Assembly (NCBI GenBank): GCA_900088475.1
Contig: FLMG01002864.1
Coordinates: 1-64,000 of the forward strand
Direction: 5' to 3'
Source: Hyphochytrium catenoides
Taxonomy: Eukaryota > Sar > Hyphochytriomycetes > Hyphochytriales > Hyphochytriaceae
DNA length: 64,000 nt
Shown here: in pieces, positions 12,141 through 24,668 of the stretch
Layout of the letters: each line of letters begins with the position of its first letter
Position numbering within the stretch: position 1 is the stretch's first letter
Notes under the pieces: generated by a model
Seen by the model: only the letters and a program-made list of their open reading frames with translations
Database searches by the model: none
What the model was told of the DNA's origin: nothing
Program-made: the position numbers and the translations under genes

Positions 12141-15100
12141 ATGGTTGAAGGACACATGTCCACCGAGGGTGGAGGACCAGGAGCTGTAACAAAGGCCCGT
12201 AAGTCATCACTAACTCGTGTGAAGCATTGGATTGGGAAGCGAATGTCCCCTCGCCGACGAGGATCTACCGCCAACCTGGATAGTAGGACTTATAAGGCGC
12301 TTAGCGATATTGATGGCGCAAAAAGGGCTCGGAGCCAGTCAGCTTCCGAGCTCAGAGAAGTTGAGGATCTGCGCCAGCCATGGGACGACGCAGAGCCCTC
12401 ACCAAGCGCTACAATAACACTAAGCCGCCTACCAGACGACGATGAGCTTGACCAGTACACGGGCGAAAGCGAAGGTCGACAGTCTTCTGTAGATAGTTCT
12501 GAGGATGTGCTACCGCCAGAGCCGTCTTCTATCTCCTTGCCTCAACCTTCCCGTCCTCTCTCTCCAGCAGCGGCTGTCTCTGGGACTGCTAGACATCAGC
12601 CAAACCCGACCACGGAACTGGCACCAAAGCGAGATCCTTCTCGCAACTCCATCAACCATCAGGAGCCCAAGCAGTCTGTTCCAAACGTCTCAGAGATGGG
12701 TCACTCTCTCCCGCCTCGCCGGAGGACCTCGCAGACAAACACTCATCCTCCTGCGAGGAGAGAGCTTGAAGCGCCCTCTGCTAACAATCAGCCATCAGAG
12801 CACTATGCTGAGAAGCCAGAAAGCTTCCCGTCCAACAGATCTAGCATACACACTGCAGACAGCAAGACGGGGCTTAACCAGCAGATAGATGAACCTCCGG
12901 GGTCACTCAGTGAAACACTTCGTCCCGACTTCTTAGCTGAAGATATGGAGAATGCTATTTATAGACTGAGACAGTCACTCACCCAGCCCGAGAGGAGACG
13001 TGATAGCCTAAGGGACAGTAAAGAAGATGGGTTCATCTTTGGGTCGAGACCAGGAGAAGGCCGTGAGGGCGAGGTGGAGGAAGAGTATAGGCAGTCATTA
13101 TCAGAGAACCAGGAAGGGCAGGAGGGACCAGCGAATGTCCAGGGCTTCTCAAGGAGCAAGAAGGAGATAGGAAGAGTTGAGATAGCTGAAAAAGAAGAGG
13201 TAATGGACAGCGAAGTCTCCGAAAGAGAATATGGAGACGATGCTCTATCGACAATCTACGAAGTAACGGATGACGAGACGACGTCGATCGCGCGCCATGA
13301 CTCAGAAGATGGAGGTTTTCTCGACGTTTCTCTTCCCTCGCAGGATAGAAAGATCCTGCCTAGTGCTGAACCTGGAATGGCGAGAGAAAAGAAGGAAGTG
13401 AACAAAAGAGAAGAGGAAAAGAAGATCGTGGAAGAGATAAAGAATGGACTCCAGCCCGTGAAGGTGCTGTCAGTCCAGAGGCCCGGAAATGATCGGGAGC
13501 AAGGTGGGCTCCCAGTTTCTGACGGACCCAAGGAAAAGAGCACCCCAACGAGACCCAGTGGACAGGGCTGTCAGGAGAGAGATCCACGCACTTTCCAGAA
13601 AGGCACTGCTTCTTCTCTATCTCCCAGACCGTCTAAGGCAGGTGGTGGAGACCTGGGAGGAAAGATCACCAAGGGAGTGGAGCCAGTTATTGGGTCCGCA
13701 AGTGAGAGAAGCTGTTCACCGGTAGAGAGTTGTTCTGCCGCACCGACAGTAAACAACAAAGCGACGCAGTCAGCTGACGTTTCTAAGCTTGGCGATAAAC
13801 CTGCGTGCGCTATGCCCCTCGCGTCCAAAGCAGACGGCACAGCAAGGCAGGAAAAGACCATTATTGTCACCTCTGGACCGGTAAAAGAGATAGTAAGCCA
13901 GGATCGCATCCCAGCTGTAGAGCAGAGTCAGAGAGTTTCAGACTCTAGAGTTTCGGAATCTATCGCTGTGTCAGTCCGGAGCGAACGCGCTCCGGAAGCA
14001 GCTGTCAGCGGCGGAGGATATATTGTGAGAGGGAATGAGAAGCATGCAGAGCAATTTGGAGCATCACTTTCAAGCAAGACGCTCTCCGAATCTTCTCTCC
14101 CTACACCACGGGCGGTTGGTGAGCTCCAAGCTGCCTCACTCTCGACTCAAGTAACCTCTTGCCGTGTCCCAGGCGTCAGTTCGGCTCCTCTTCCAGTCAC
14201 TCCTACTCATCTGTCGTCATCCTCGCCTCAGAGTTGTCCTCCAGCCGCCAAAGTAGCATCTCCCGCTAGTTCATCTTCCGTAAGAGTGTCTTCTGCACTG
14301 AGCAATGGCGTTTGTTCTTCACCTTCATACAATCATTCGCTTCCCCTTCCCCCTCCTCTCACTTCTCCTGTAGCTCCTTCTCCTTCTGCTGCTGTGAGCT
14401 CTCGCCCTCTCTCTTTCTTGCCTGCACCTCCGGCCGCTCCACATCATGCGGGAAAAGAGAGCCAGGAGCAGCCTATTCTTAACGTAGAGTTTGAGGTGGT
14501 GGACGGTGTAGTCGTGCAAGTGGTCCACACAGACACGAGGGCCGGCGTCAGGGGAAGCTCTTTCTTTAGGTTAGCATATGGACGTGCGCGAGAGAGGAAG
14601 CAGGAGACACCAAGAGAAACGGAGGGACGTGGCGTCAAGGATCCCAAGCCCGTCACCTCTTCCTCGAAGTCCGTGATGACGCTTACTCCTGCCACTTCGT
14701 TGCCTTCAGCCTCTCTTCCCTTACATCCCGACACTTCGTCCACCGTTTCCCTGCCAACCTCTTCGGTTGTCCGCCGGATAGACGTCGATGTCCCGTCTAC
14801 AGGGGAAGATCCGAGGGACACAACGACGAAAGGTAAAGAAATCCTTCAAGTGGAAGCTCTGTTGCATCCGGTCTTAACGCTATCTGCCCTTGTTCCTCCT
14901 GGGCTGTCATGGTACGGGTGTCTCTCTGTCTAAAGTTCCTCAGTCTGAAAAATCTGAAAGGAAGGCGGAGCAGAGCCCCGCCAGTATTCCACAGCTTCTA
15001 AGTGAGAGAAAGGTGAAGACTGTTCCTGCTCCTATCCGCACCAGCTTTGAGCCTCCCGACCAGCGACAGCACGGTGCTACCCGGCCTGGCGCAGGTACTG

Positions 15101-16064
15101 CCATCGCTGCCACGCGTGTGACTCTGGATCTGAGGAATCTGGTATCGGACTCACCTTCTGTAGCATTTGAGGAGAGATCCAGAGGTTAGCTTTTTTCACT
15201 CTCTCACTTTGTCTGGGTCTGCGACAAACTTCCTCAATCACTCCTCCGACCACGTCTACGCTACCTGTTTTCCTAGCCCTTGGTCGCTGATCTTTGTAGC
15301 TTTCCAACCTCCGATCTCTCTGTCTCTCTCTGCTTTCATCAACCCCAGCTCTGACTTTTCTATCTGTTGGTCTACCTCCTCGCCTCTGGTTAGGCGCCAC
15401 TGTGACACTGAAGAGTGCCCAGGTCGTGAATGAAGCTGCTCTCAGGGTCCTGGCCGACTCGCCCGTGCACAAGATCCAGAGCATTGGCGCTCAGTGGGTC
15501 GGCCCATCACCACGCCGGCCCTTAGTACCGAACGTAGATCGAGATCCTGCCATGAAAGAAACCAAAAAGCTCTTAGCTCTGTGGAATGAGGCCTCCTCAC
15601 AGGCTCTTCAGGACAGATTACATTCCTCTCCTCTCCTAGTGTCTACTGCTTCTACTTCCAAACCTGCGGCCCAGACCGTGAAGCGACCGGAAGGAAGAGT
15701 GCAGACATTGGAGGCAATAGCGCGAGCGATAGAAGGAGTGAAACAGAGGCGGAATGATAGTGTGAAGGATAGAGACTTTTCACTATCGCCTCCTTCCCCG
15801 ACCTCCAGGAACAGTAGGAGTACGGGCCCTCCTTACGTCTCTGGCGCCGCCACAACGAACTATGAAAGCTGGTTGGCAGGAAGAGTCAAGGAAAGAGAGA
15901 AGAGCGCCAGGCTCGAAGGAGAAGTAATGTCCCTAGCACCACGGAAGAAACGAGAGCAGCTCTCGCCTAGTCCAGAGTTAGAGGTGATGAAGAATACCCT
16001 CAAGTTAGAAGCGAGCGCGCAGAGAAAGGCAGTGAGACGGAAGACGGGAAGACCGTGGAAATAA
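12141..16064 (+). CDS. Ser/Pro-rich, largely disordered 1203-aa protein
   Basis: Three exons, 12141-14832, 14936-15184 and 15394-16064, join in phase 1 at both introns and close exactly at 1203 aa, so the gene model is firm even though the family is not recognised. The N-terminus is basic (KHWIGKRMSPRRRGS). Residues about 60-800 are low-complexity, rich in Ser, Pro, Glu and Lys. A folded-looking acidic segment follows (FEVVDGVVVQVVHTDTR, about residue 782). The C-terminal exon contains a charged helical region (LEAIARAIEGVKQRR) and ends in basic residues. Many SP and RxxS sites suggest phosphoregulation, and a scaffold or cytoskeletal role is possible, but that is inference. There is no signal peptide or membrane segment. 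Confidence 0.8.
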
Positions 16065-16158
16065 CTCTCTCTCTCTCTCTCTCCCTCTCTTTCTGCGTCT
16101 GTCTATCATCACTCCGTATCTCTCTAACTATTGGGAATTATACACTATTTAGCGTCAT

Positions 16159-17675
16159 CTATGACTTCGACTTAGCCCGGATGGCTTGTGGCTCGCCGCG
16201 TCCTCCCTCATCGCGTTGAAGCTCTGATGGGGAACCGTCATCGCTTGGTTTTTAAGCACCGCACCATCGAGAAGGCAAAGCCTTTCTGTGTGTCCTACTT
16301 TCAATAGCATCGGGCTCCCTCTTCTGACGCCATCATGCGCCCTTTTCCTCTGCGGCCTTTCTAACTATTGCTTTACCCTGGCATCCATTTCTCCTGATGA
16401 TGAGTGTCTCCTTCATGATCAATGCGGCGCCCGAGGATATGAGGATCCGAGATAATGGTGAGGTCAAACTCTGTCTCCAAATTCTCGGTATTGGAGAACT
16501 TAACCAAGGAGGTAACAAGAAGGTTGGCCAGGGGCTGAGAGCCAGGACAAAGGGCTGAGCAGTGTGTGGCATTGACTATAGCAGCTAAGCTTCGAAGCTA
16601 AGGCAGTTTGAAAAAGAGATAAGATCAGGTGAAAGCTGCGCTCAAGCTTCCTCGTTAGGTACATACTCCTGGCCTTTGAAGAGATAACCGAGTAGGGAAA
16701 AGACCTTCGCAGATGCTTAGAGAGACGAGCGCCCGTCAAGGCGGCGCACCGTCAAACAGCCAATTTCCTCTCTTTCGCCACATTGCATTTAGCCATTTCC
16801 GTCGAGATCATGACCAGTCCTCGGTGATCGTTGAGCCTGCCTCCATCCTTTTGAATCTATAGCAGACACAACTGGGTAATGGGAAAGAGAAGGGTGAGGA
16901 GAAGAATTCCAAAAAATCTTCCTTTTGAACGCCGGAGCACAGGGGAAAGAGATGATGAGGGAAACGGGGACGAGCAAAAGATCTTGAGAGGGGACCAGAC
17001 CGACCTCATCACTCACACTCAAAGCAATCTCATATATCACTACCGAGTCCCTTTGTTATCGTCTCATCTAGATTGTACTCCTACAGAAGCTTCAGCCATT
17101 GCCATTCAGCTCTGGAAACTCATCATGTGCACAGGATGGATACGAAGCAAGTGGCACAGAGACCTTCCCAACTATGTGACGCAATCTACACGTTGTAGTT
17201 AGCTGTAATAGCAGCAAGAGCCTGGCAGGCCCTTCCCCAAGAGGTGACGATTTTATCTGTCCAGCCGCGTCCCTGCCGAGGGCTACCTCGTAAAAAACTT
17301 GTTTCCTAATTGTTAAGAACTCTGTGACAGCCATGTAAACAGGCCCTTTTCAGCAGCAGTCCAGCTTTCTAATCTAGAAGGACTAATAAGCAGTCACGCT
17401 AGGAGACCGCAATTGCTATTCTGCCTTGTTTATAGGGTCTCCGACATTCTTCGTGGCAGGAAGTAAATGGTTCCTCTGCCCTGGATGTACAGCAGCAACC
17501 TGCCTGGAGACTTTGTGTCGGCCTCCATTCCCTTTCAAAGAGGCGCCAATGGAAGCTGTCGCACCTGGAGAAGATAGGCGATGGATCCTCGATCATCTGG
17601 ATCTGGATCTTCAGATGGATCATCTGCATCTCTGTCTTTCTGTCTCTTCGCAATAATCTCTGCTTTGGTTAGCAT
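16159..17675 (-). CDS. unresolved minus-strand gene
   Basis: I do not recognise this family. A likely start at 17675 opens an acidic segment (MLTKAEIIAKRQKDRDADDP). Downstream on the minus strand are coding-like pieces: GGRLNDHRGLVMISTEMAKC (near 16820), LETEFDLTIISDPHILGRRI (near 16440), and a C-terminal exon with GHTERLCLLDGAVLKNQAM, ending at a TAG at 16159-16161. The gene lies tail to tail with the 1203-aa protein gene, about 95 bp apart. Internal exon borders are not solved. Confidence 0.4.
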
Positions 17676-18206
17676 TTCAGAGCTCCTCCAGGAGCAGTAG
17701 GTTAATGCACAGCTCCCCCAGGAGTAGAGGGCTCAGGTTCTGATGTGATGAAGAGAGAGAAGAGAAGAGAGAAAGGGCACACACAGAGAGAGAAAGGACA
17801 GCAGCAGTGAGGAGAAGGAGGAGAAAGGTTCCATCGTCATCGCCAACGAGGGAAGTGCATCAACAGAGTGAGCAGCCGACGAGGTTGGAAAGAGGCAACA
17901 GGAAGAGCGCGACAGAGCAAGCGAGAGACGCAGAGACGGATAAGAGAGCATGAGTGAAGTGATTAGGCGAGAGCTAGGTTGGTGAGGTGTAGCGGCGGTA
18001 CAGCTGACTCACGAGCTGCCGTCTGTAAGCAAAAGAGGGAATGATTAGATTGCTTATATGAAGATCCGCAGCTGCCAAAGATGAGGGCAAAGTAACCTGT
18101 GTGTGTGCCCGCACGGTCTTCTTCTCTTTCGTACACCGCGACTGTCCTATTTTTTATTCTGTCTCGTTCTTTGGGGCCCTTGTTGAAGGTCTAGCAAATC
18201 TGTGTC

Positions 18207-21200
18207 ATGGATGTTAGCGATAAGGGAGAGAGAAGTGCGGCCGCTCGAACGCCCGCAGTTCGGTTTCGCTCCGGTGAGAGCTCGTCCCAAGAGCATGCCA
18301 CAGGTATAAGCAGCAGGGGCAGCACCCTAAGGATCTACCACATTCAGACCCCGTGTTACCGCCTTCTGATGCCTTCTCATGCTGACTCCTACTTCGGAGT
18401 CTTTCCCGGGTTCCTCTTCACCTTCACTTCCATGTCGCTCTGCCTTGCTTGGTAGTGCTGCAAGTGACCACCTTCTGGTGCCTCTGTCTCTTACAGTCAG
18501 GTCTGTCATAGATGGGCCGCTAGCCAGAGGGGCTGTTGACGGTGCTAATCCAAGGGCAACTGGAGAGGTGCTTTACACGGAGAGCTCTATGCGTCCGCTG
18601 CTTCGATCCTTCTTCTGTACCTTTGGCTATCCTCTCAACTTAATCTGACTGTGTGGGTGTACCCCTCTCTCCTTGTCTCTCTTTGGCATCTCTCTCTCTC
18701 TCTTTCTCACGGTCTCTCTCTCTTCCGTGGTGTTGTTTGCTTCTATCATTTCCTTCTCTTCACCTGTCCCACGCTATATTGTTTCTCCTTCTGATAATAG
18801 ATTAGGGTCCATATCACCCAGCCTGCTGCGCTCTCTTCTCTTGCTCATCTGACTCTTGTTTTCTGTGTCTCTCTCTCTGTCTTCCTCGTTCCATCTCTTC
18901 CCGTAAAGAGTCTTCTCCAAGTTCCTCCTCCGGCGGAACGGATCCTTGTGAGCGGATGGCTAAAGAAGAAAGGCGACCATGTCAACATATGGCGTGACCG
19001 CTACTGCATCCTTAGCTTTGCGGCTGGAGCGGGCGGAGGAGGAGGAGAGGGAGGAACCGGTGGAGCCGCGGCGGTTCTTTCCTATTATAAGAGAAAGGGA
19101 GGAACCATGAGAGGAATGTTTGTCTTGGGGCCGGGCTGTGTGCTGGAAGAGGTGCATGCGAGCCAGAGTAAGATTGAAGGCAAAGCTATTTATAGCTTCA
19201 GGTTGAGGGTAAGGGACCAGAGTGCGCTGTCCAATTTATTGCTTTACTTCCTTTCTGGCTTTGCCTGCTTTGGATGCCTTGTGGTCACCTTCTCCGGCCT
19301 CCCTCTGACTTCTTGACGAACTACACTTCTCAGTCTGTCAGGGTCTCTCTCTCTGTCATATCTCTATCGCTCTCTTTCTTCTCTATTCAGCCTAAAGTGC
19401 CCTTCATGGGAGAGTATATCGCTGACAGATCTACTGTTGCAGGGCCATGAGCATATAGAACTTGATGGGGAAGGCGCGTCTGTGGGAGGAGAGGCAGAAG
19501 AAGAAGAAGGAGAGGGAGTCGGGCCTGCTACTCCCGCTGCCCTTCAATCTGCTCGACCCCAATCTGCAGAGCCATCAGGCGAGGCGTCAAAGCTTAGGAA
19601 GCAAGCAGGGAACAAGGTGGCGCGTAACGCGGCGGTAGCTGTAGGAGTCGGGGCCGCTCTCCTGCTTACAGGTGCAGATCTTATAGTTTCAAAGCTTGGG
19701 ATAGGAATATCGTCTATACATTGTGTTCAAGAAAGAGAGGAGAGAGAGTGGCAAACAGGCAAGAAGGGGATCAGAGGCGAGTTGCCTGCTTGGAGCAAGC
19801 TTGACCCTTACATTAACCGTCCTGCACCAGGAGGGATCGCGGGCATGGCCATGACTGCCACGGCTGTAGCTATGGGCGCAGGCGCAACAGCAGCAGCCAA
19901 ATCCCGAGGTTCGTACCACCTTACTTTCTGTNNNNNNNNNNNNNNNNNNNNNNNNNNNNNNNNNNNNNNNNNNNNNNNNNAGTCATTTTGGGCAGTGAGT
20001 CCAAGCAAGAAGCGGAGAAGTGGCGAGAAGCAATTATGCGTTGCATCGTACAGGTGCTGTCCCGACCTTATGTTATTGGAAGCGTGAGCTTCTCTTGATC
20101 TTCTTCCCCTTTCTTAAGCTTCCCTCCCATATGTCAATTTTTAATGGCCGTTGCTCAGTTGATAAAGACGCCTCGCCCTTATCTACTACTTGTCTTTCAG
20201 TACTAAGAAAACAACATGCTTACTATGCCTCATGCTCTTTCTCATACCTCAAGGCAGAGAAGGCATGGAAGGATCAAGTGCAGCGTCAAACGTCGCAATA
20301 CCTCCAGACAATCGAGGCGCCCCAGCCTCTGACTCTGAAGAGCGAAAAAGTCTTATCGCCAGCAGAGCAAGCGAAGTCAAGAAGAGACAAGGGTGCAGCA
20401 GTAGAACAGGAGCAATTGCGGCACACCAAGATCAAGCAGCTTGGTAGGCCATTATCCCAGTCCTCATATTCTCATGATGGTTTCTTTCACTCTAGTCCCT
20501 GAAAGTTATGCTTCTCAGTTGTCTCTTGTCTAGCTCTCTCCCGAGCTGATGGTTCACTGTTACTCCTGAACACTGTCGTGCCTCCTGCTGCATTTTTCTA
20601 CCTGACCTATCAGTCAACCAACTTTTTGCGTGCTTACCTTTATTACCGTGGGCAATTCCCGTCTTTAATCAAACACTGCATTGCCTTGTCTCACTCTCAT
20701 TGTCTGGGGTCTTACATTTGGGTTCTTCATGGCGATCAGCTGGCCTCTCCGGTCCCGTTCCTCGCACAATTGCCCGCTCTTTTAAGCAGTCAGACAGCCT
20801 GGTAGAACGGTCCGACTGGATTATGGTGGGTTCTGCAAACGGCCTCAGGGTTTTGAAGCACGATGCGGGCTCAGACAGTCTCTCTACCTACATGACGACT
20901 GTCCAGGTTAGTGATACCTTAGGAAGAAGAGACAAAGTCTTTGGTTGGCTTGACATATCTCTTCCCAGGTGTCCGCTCATCCTGATGAGATCTTCGAGCA
21001 CTTAATCTGGCTGGACGGGCGTGGACTCCTCTCTTGCTATGGGCTCGTCGTGACAGAGGTCAAACTCTTAGAGACGAAAGACGCTCACACTGACATTCTC
21101 TATATAAAGGTCAGACAGAGAGAGAGGAGTGCAGACGAGAAGGGGCCAATAGATAATAGACAGGACGTCTGAAGGCAGAGGATGTGACACTTTTTGGGAG

Positions 21201-24200
21201 AGCTGGAGAAGCGCTTTGCAAATAGGGTTAACTGTTCTTTGACTGCGACAGCTTGGGGTAACAGTGAATGGGCTGCCTGTGGGTCTTCCTCGCGATCTCT
21301 GTGTGATTCGCTACTGGCGGATGGAGGAAGACGGAGGCTTTATCGTCTGGCTGCAGTCTACCCAGCATCAGGACGCTCAACCCTCCAGAGGGACCGTCAG
21401 GGCTCATCTGCATTACAGTGTCAGTGCCTTGTGCTCGCTTGCAAACCCCACATTTCCCTCTTCCATGCTCCCATTGTCTGTCACTGACCTAATATATGTT
21501 CACGTAGTCACCTCCCTTCTATGGTGGTGGTAGCTTTGCTTTAGCTCTTTCTCTTTCTCTGTCTCTCACACTCTATCTTTCTCTGGCTCTCTCTCTCTCT
21601 CTATGCCCTCTCCTCTCTGTCCCTTTCTCTCTCTCTTTCTTATATCATCCTGTCCTCGTTCGCCTCTGTTTCTCCGTGTCTCTCGCGTCTGGCTTGGTGA
21701 AAATTGCTCTTCGCTCCGGAATATGCCTCTAACAGTCGCAGCACTTTTTCTCGAGCAGTACGATTGGCTCCTCTTGTGTTATCCCAATGGTGTTTCGGTC
21801 GATGATGCTTGGTCTCATCCACACGTAGATAGAAGATGACAGAGTTAGCAAGGAAGGCTTATATCTATCGCTTTTCTGTTTAGGGGTTCACCGTGGCACC
21901 CAGCAAATCTGATGAGAGTGGAGGCCCCATGCCGAACTCACGCCAGTGCTTGGTCACACACATGCTGCAGTTTGACCCTAAAGGTTCCGACTGACATTGA
22001 ACTATAAGCTCATATGCTGAAGGGAAAGATAAGAGATCATAGATGCAGCCAAAATCTAGTACCTAGGGCAAGAGATGAAGAAGCTACAGACGGAAATGGG
22101 CTTTGCTCAATGGCTGAGCTCTATTCGATTTTACCTTTGCCGCAGGGTCTCTGCTTCCTTCAATCCGCGAACAGTATTTGGCAGAGCTGCTCACCTCTGT
22201 GGCTTATCTAAAGCACGCAGCTGAGGCAGAGGACGTGATCTCCAGAGGACTGCTATTACCGACAGAAGAAGGTGCCTGCTAAGAAGAACTTTCACTCCTA
22301 TTGATACCTTCAGTCCTCTTAGATCCTTCTTCACACTAGAGTCTGAGTACTGAGTCTTCTGTTACAGAAGCTCTGGCGGGTGGAAAGACCAACGATGGAG
22401 CGAGTACGCGAGGATCTAACACCAGTCCAGCAGATGAGGTGATTTCAACTTCTCTCTTTGGTGGTAGAGCTTTGATCCGTCCGTTGCTCTTTCTCTATCC
22501 AAAAGCTGTGCCCTGCTCGCAGGGGAGCCTTAGTTTTAATCAGACATCTCAAGTTCTCATGCTGTGAGAGTGGCTTGTCCTATCGCTCTTCGTCCTTTCT
22601 TGACGGCCCGATCATTTCTATGATTAGGTGGACTCTGCTCCCCGTCTTGACAGTCCTCAAGGCAGAACTCATGCCCAGCTGCCGAAGACCACAGGGGCTG
22701 TCCCCAGCATTGTAAGAGAGTTCTTGATACTATATTGGATTGAAACACCACTGGATAACTTAAAACTGGCGTCGTCTTTGCAGTTCTGGGAGAACCTGTC
22801 ACCCAATTCTTCTCCAATACAGGCCTCTTCCGGTGAGGAACAGCCTCTATCTCCGCACTCCGTGATCTTTATGTTTTCTTCTTTTTTATCTCCTCTTCTG
22901 CCTACGTTGGAAAGGAGGCGATGGGGAAATGGAGTGTGGCAGGCACCGCTTGCCTGGAGCTGAGAAAGGATTTCGACCTCTCGCTGCGGGGCACCCACAA
23001 GCCTTTATAGGCTCTTACGCTGTCACTTTCTAACTCTAGCTCGTTGCTCTACAATCCCTACCGTTATACAATCTTGTGCTCTCGTGGCGGAATCTCTGTC
23101 GTCTTCCTCGCTTTTTAATATCGTCCACGCAATTTTCTTAGGAGGTATCGACGGAGAAATTTCTCTATTCCGCCTTCGGGGCGTGAATCTCTGCATCCTT
23201 CCTTCACCCATGTATCATATAGCCGCTGACCAGCGAAGCTTGCTGGGGGTCCTGAGGAGAAACGCTGTAGGAACTACTGGAGACGATACGCACTTCCTCG
23301 TCTTTCAACTTCTCTGGACCGTGGAGAACTATCAATATGCCAGGTAACAGACTCATCTCGCCGGTTCTTTATACGTTTAACCATCATGGTACGGATCTTT
23401 TATCGCCTGGATGTGGAAGACTGTATCATATGTTAAGGCGATAGCTTTGTAGTCGCGTCTTTTTTAGATGAATCTGCTAATGCCTGTCATTGATGGCCCT
23501 CTGCAGCCTAACGTTTACTTTTGCAATGGAGGCGGAGGATCCCCACAAGAGCACGGCCGCAGCCGAGCTCTATGCAGATTTTATCGATTGGTAAGATGCA
23601 GAGGAGGAAATGGAAACAAGTAGAGAAGAGCTGATTGCCCCGCTTTAGAGTGAAGAGCGTTTGTACGGCAAGAGGCAGAAAGCTCAGAAAGGAGCTAACA
23701 TTCACCTACTATAGTGACGAAGATCTACGATCTAGTACTCTAAAGGTTGTGCCTTCCGTCCTACGCGGAAACTGGATGCTTGATGCTCTTGCAGGGTCAG
23801 ACATATCACTCTCTGACCACTGCGCTGTCCAGTACTTCAGGCAAGACCCACCCTCTTCCCTTACTGCCTCGCCTTTCTCCTAATCCCTGCACCGTCCATA
23901 ATGCTTGCCTTCCTTACCTCTTTCTTCATCAGTGGAGACAAATATGTGGAGATAGATATCACTTTAGACTCTAATCGGGGCGAGGCCGAGCTTTGGAGGA
24001 TGGTCAAAGAAGAACTGCCCAGCGCTATTCTGGACTTACAACTCGTGTTGGAAGGTACGCAGTTCATCGAGCGCGTCGTACCTTCTAGTTCGCTAAGTAC
24101 GCTGCGAACGCTATCCTGCATGTCCAACCGTCCGTGTAACTATCCCACTACCTTTCGGATGAAAAGAAAGTGTCATTCTGAAATGTTGTTACCTGCCGAC

Positions 24201-24379
24201 ATCCTGCCTTCGTGTTCCTTCTGTTGTTTTAGCCATGAATAAGGATGATAAGCACTTTTTGGTCTGTTCCGCGTCTTAACCTCTCGTCATATGCAGGACC
24301 TGAAGGGCCCTGGGATCGGCACACATTGGCTTCTGTACGGCTGAAGAACTTCCCGCTGCAAGACGGAGTAACGCTTTGA
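18207..24379 (+). CDS. EDR2-like protein: PH, START and DUF1336 domains
   Basis: Many-exon homologue of ENHANCED DISEASE RESISTANCE 2-type proteins, which bind phosphoinositides and other lipids at membranes. Order of domains: a short N-terminus from ATG 18207; PH domain start (SGWLKKKGDHVNIWRDRYCI, near 18950); a low-complexity insert with a small hydrophobic stretch; PH C-terminal helix (SKQEAEKWREAIMRCIVQ, near 20000-20056). The START domain spans about 20800-22250, with HPDEIFEHLIWLDGR, LPRDLCVIRYWRMEEDGGF and RQCLVTHMLQFDPKG. DUF1336 runs from about 23150, with VPSVLRGNWMLDALAGSDIS and GDKYVEIDITLDSNRGEAEL, and ends in VRLKNFPLQDGVTL at the TGA 24377-24379. The assembly gap at 19932-19980 falls inside the PH region. 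Not every exon border is fixed. The domain order matches plant and protist EDR2 proteins. Confidence 0.88.
19932..19980. other. assembly gap (49 N)
   Basis: Run of N within the EDR2-like gene, between the two halves of its PH domain. Confidence 1.
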
Positions 24380-24668
24380 GACTTGCACCGGCTGCTCCAT
24401 CCGTGGCCACTCCTACGTACGGTGGCAAGGCAGCTAACCCTGGCAAAATGGCGTTCAGTTGAGATACTGCCGCTTCAGCGGCCCTGCATGTACTCTCGAT
24501 GGGCGCAGTCATGACTTACCAGAGCTGACAGTTTATTAAGGACGAATGTGGGGGGAAGGGTGAGAGTATCTGTTCAAAATGCAGATTTTCTGCGATTCTC
24601 CTGACCAGCCACTCCAAGACGTTAAACGTCATAGGCAGTTGTTTGGCTGTCACTTGTAAAAGAGACAT
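24276..24668 (-). CDS. antisense gene overlapping the EDR2-like 3' end
   Basis: Two exons, 24668-24520 and 24483-24276, are separated by a 36-nt GT-AG intron that splits a TGG codon and restores frame. They give at least 117 aa if the ATG at 24668 is the start. Residues look genuinely coding (LPMTFNVLEWLVRRIAENL, then an Ala/Leu-rich tail). The last about 100 nt lie antisense to the DUF1336 C-terminus of the plus-strand gene. Additional upstream exons on the minus strand (24.8-25.3 kb) are possible: hydrophobic pieces such as THVMLTPLYAGHCVAILVSM are seen but could not be joined. The family is not recognised. Confidence 0.45.

Noticed and set aside
12959-14821. Several antisense frames opposite the 1203-aa gene
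   Set aside because: Mirror images of Ser/Pro/Glu-rich codons; the sense model closes perfectly over three exons.
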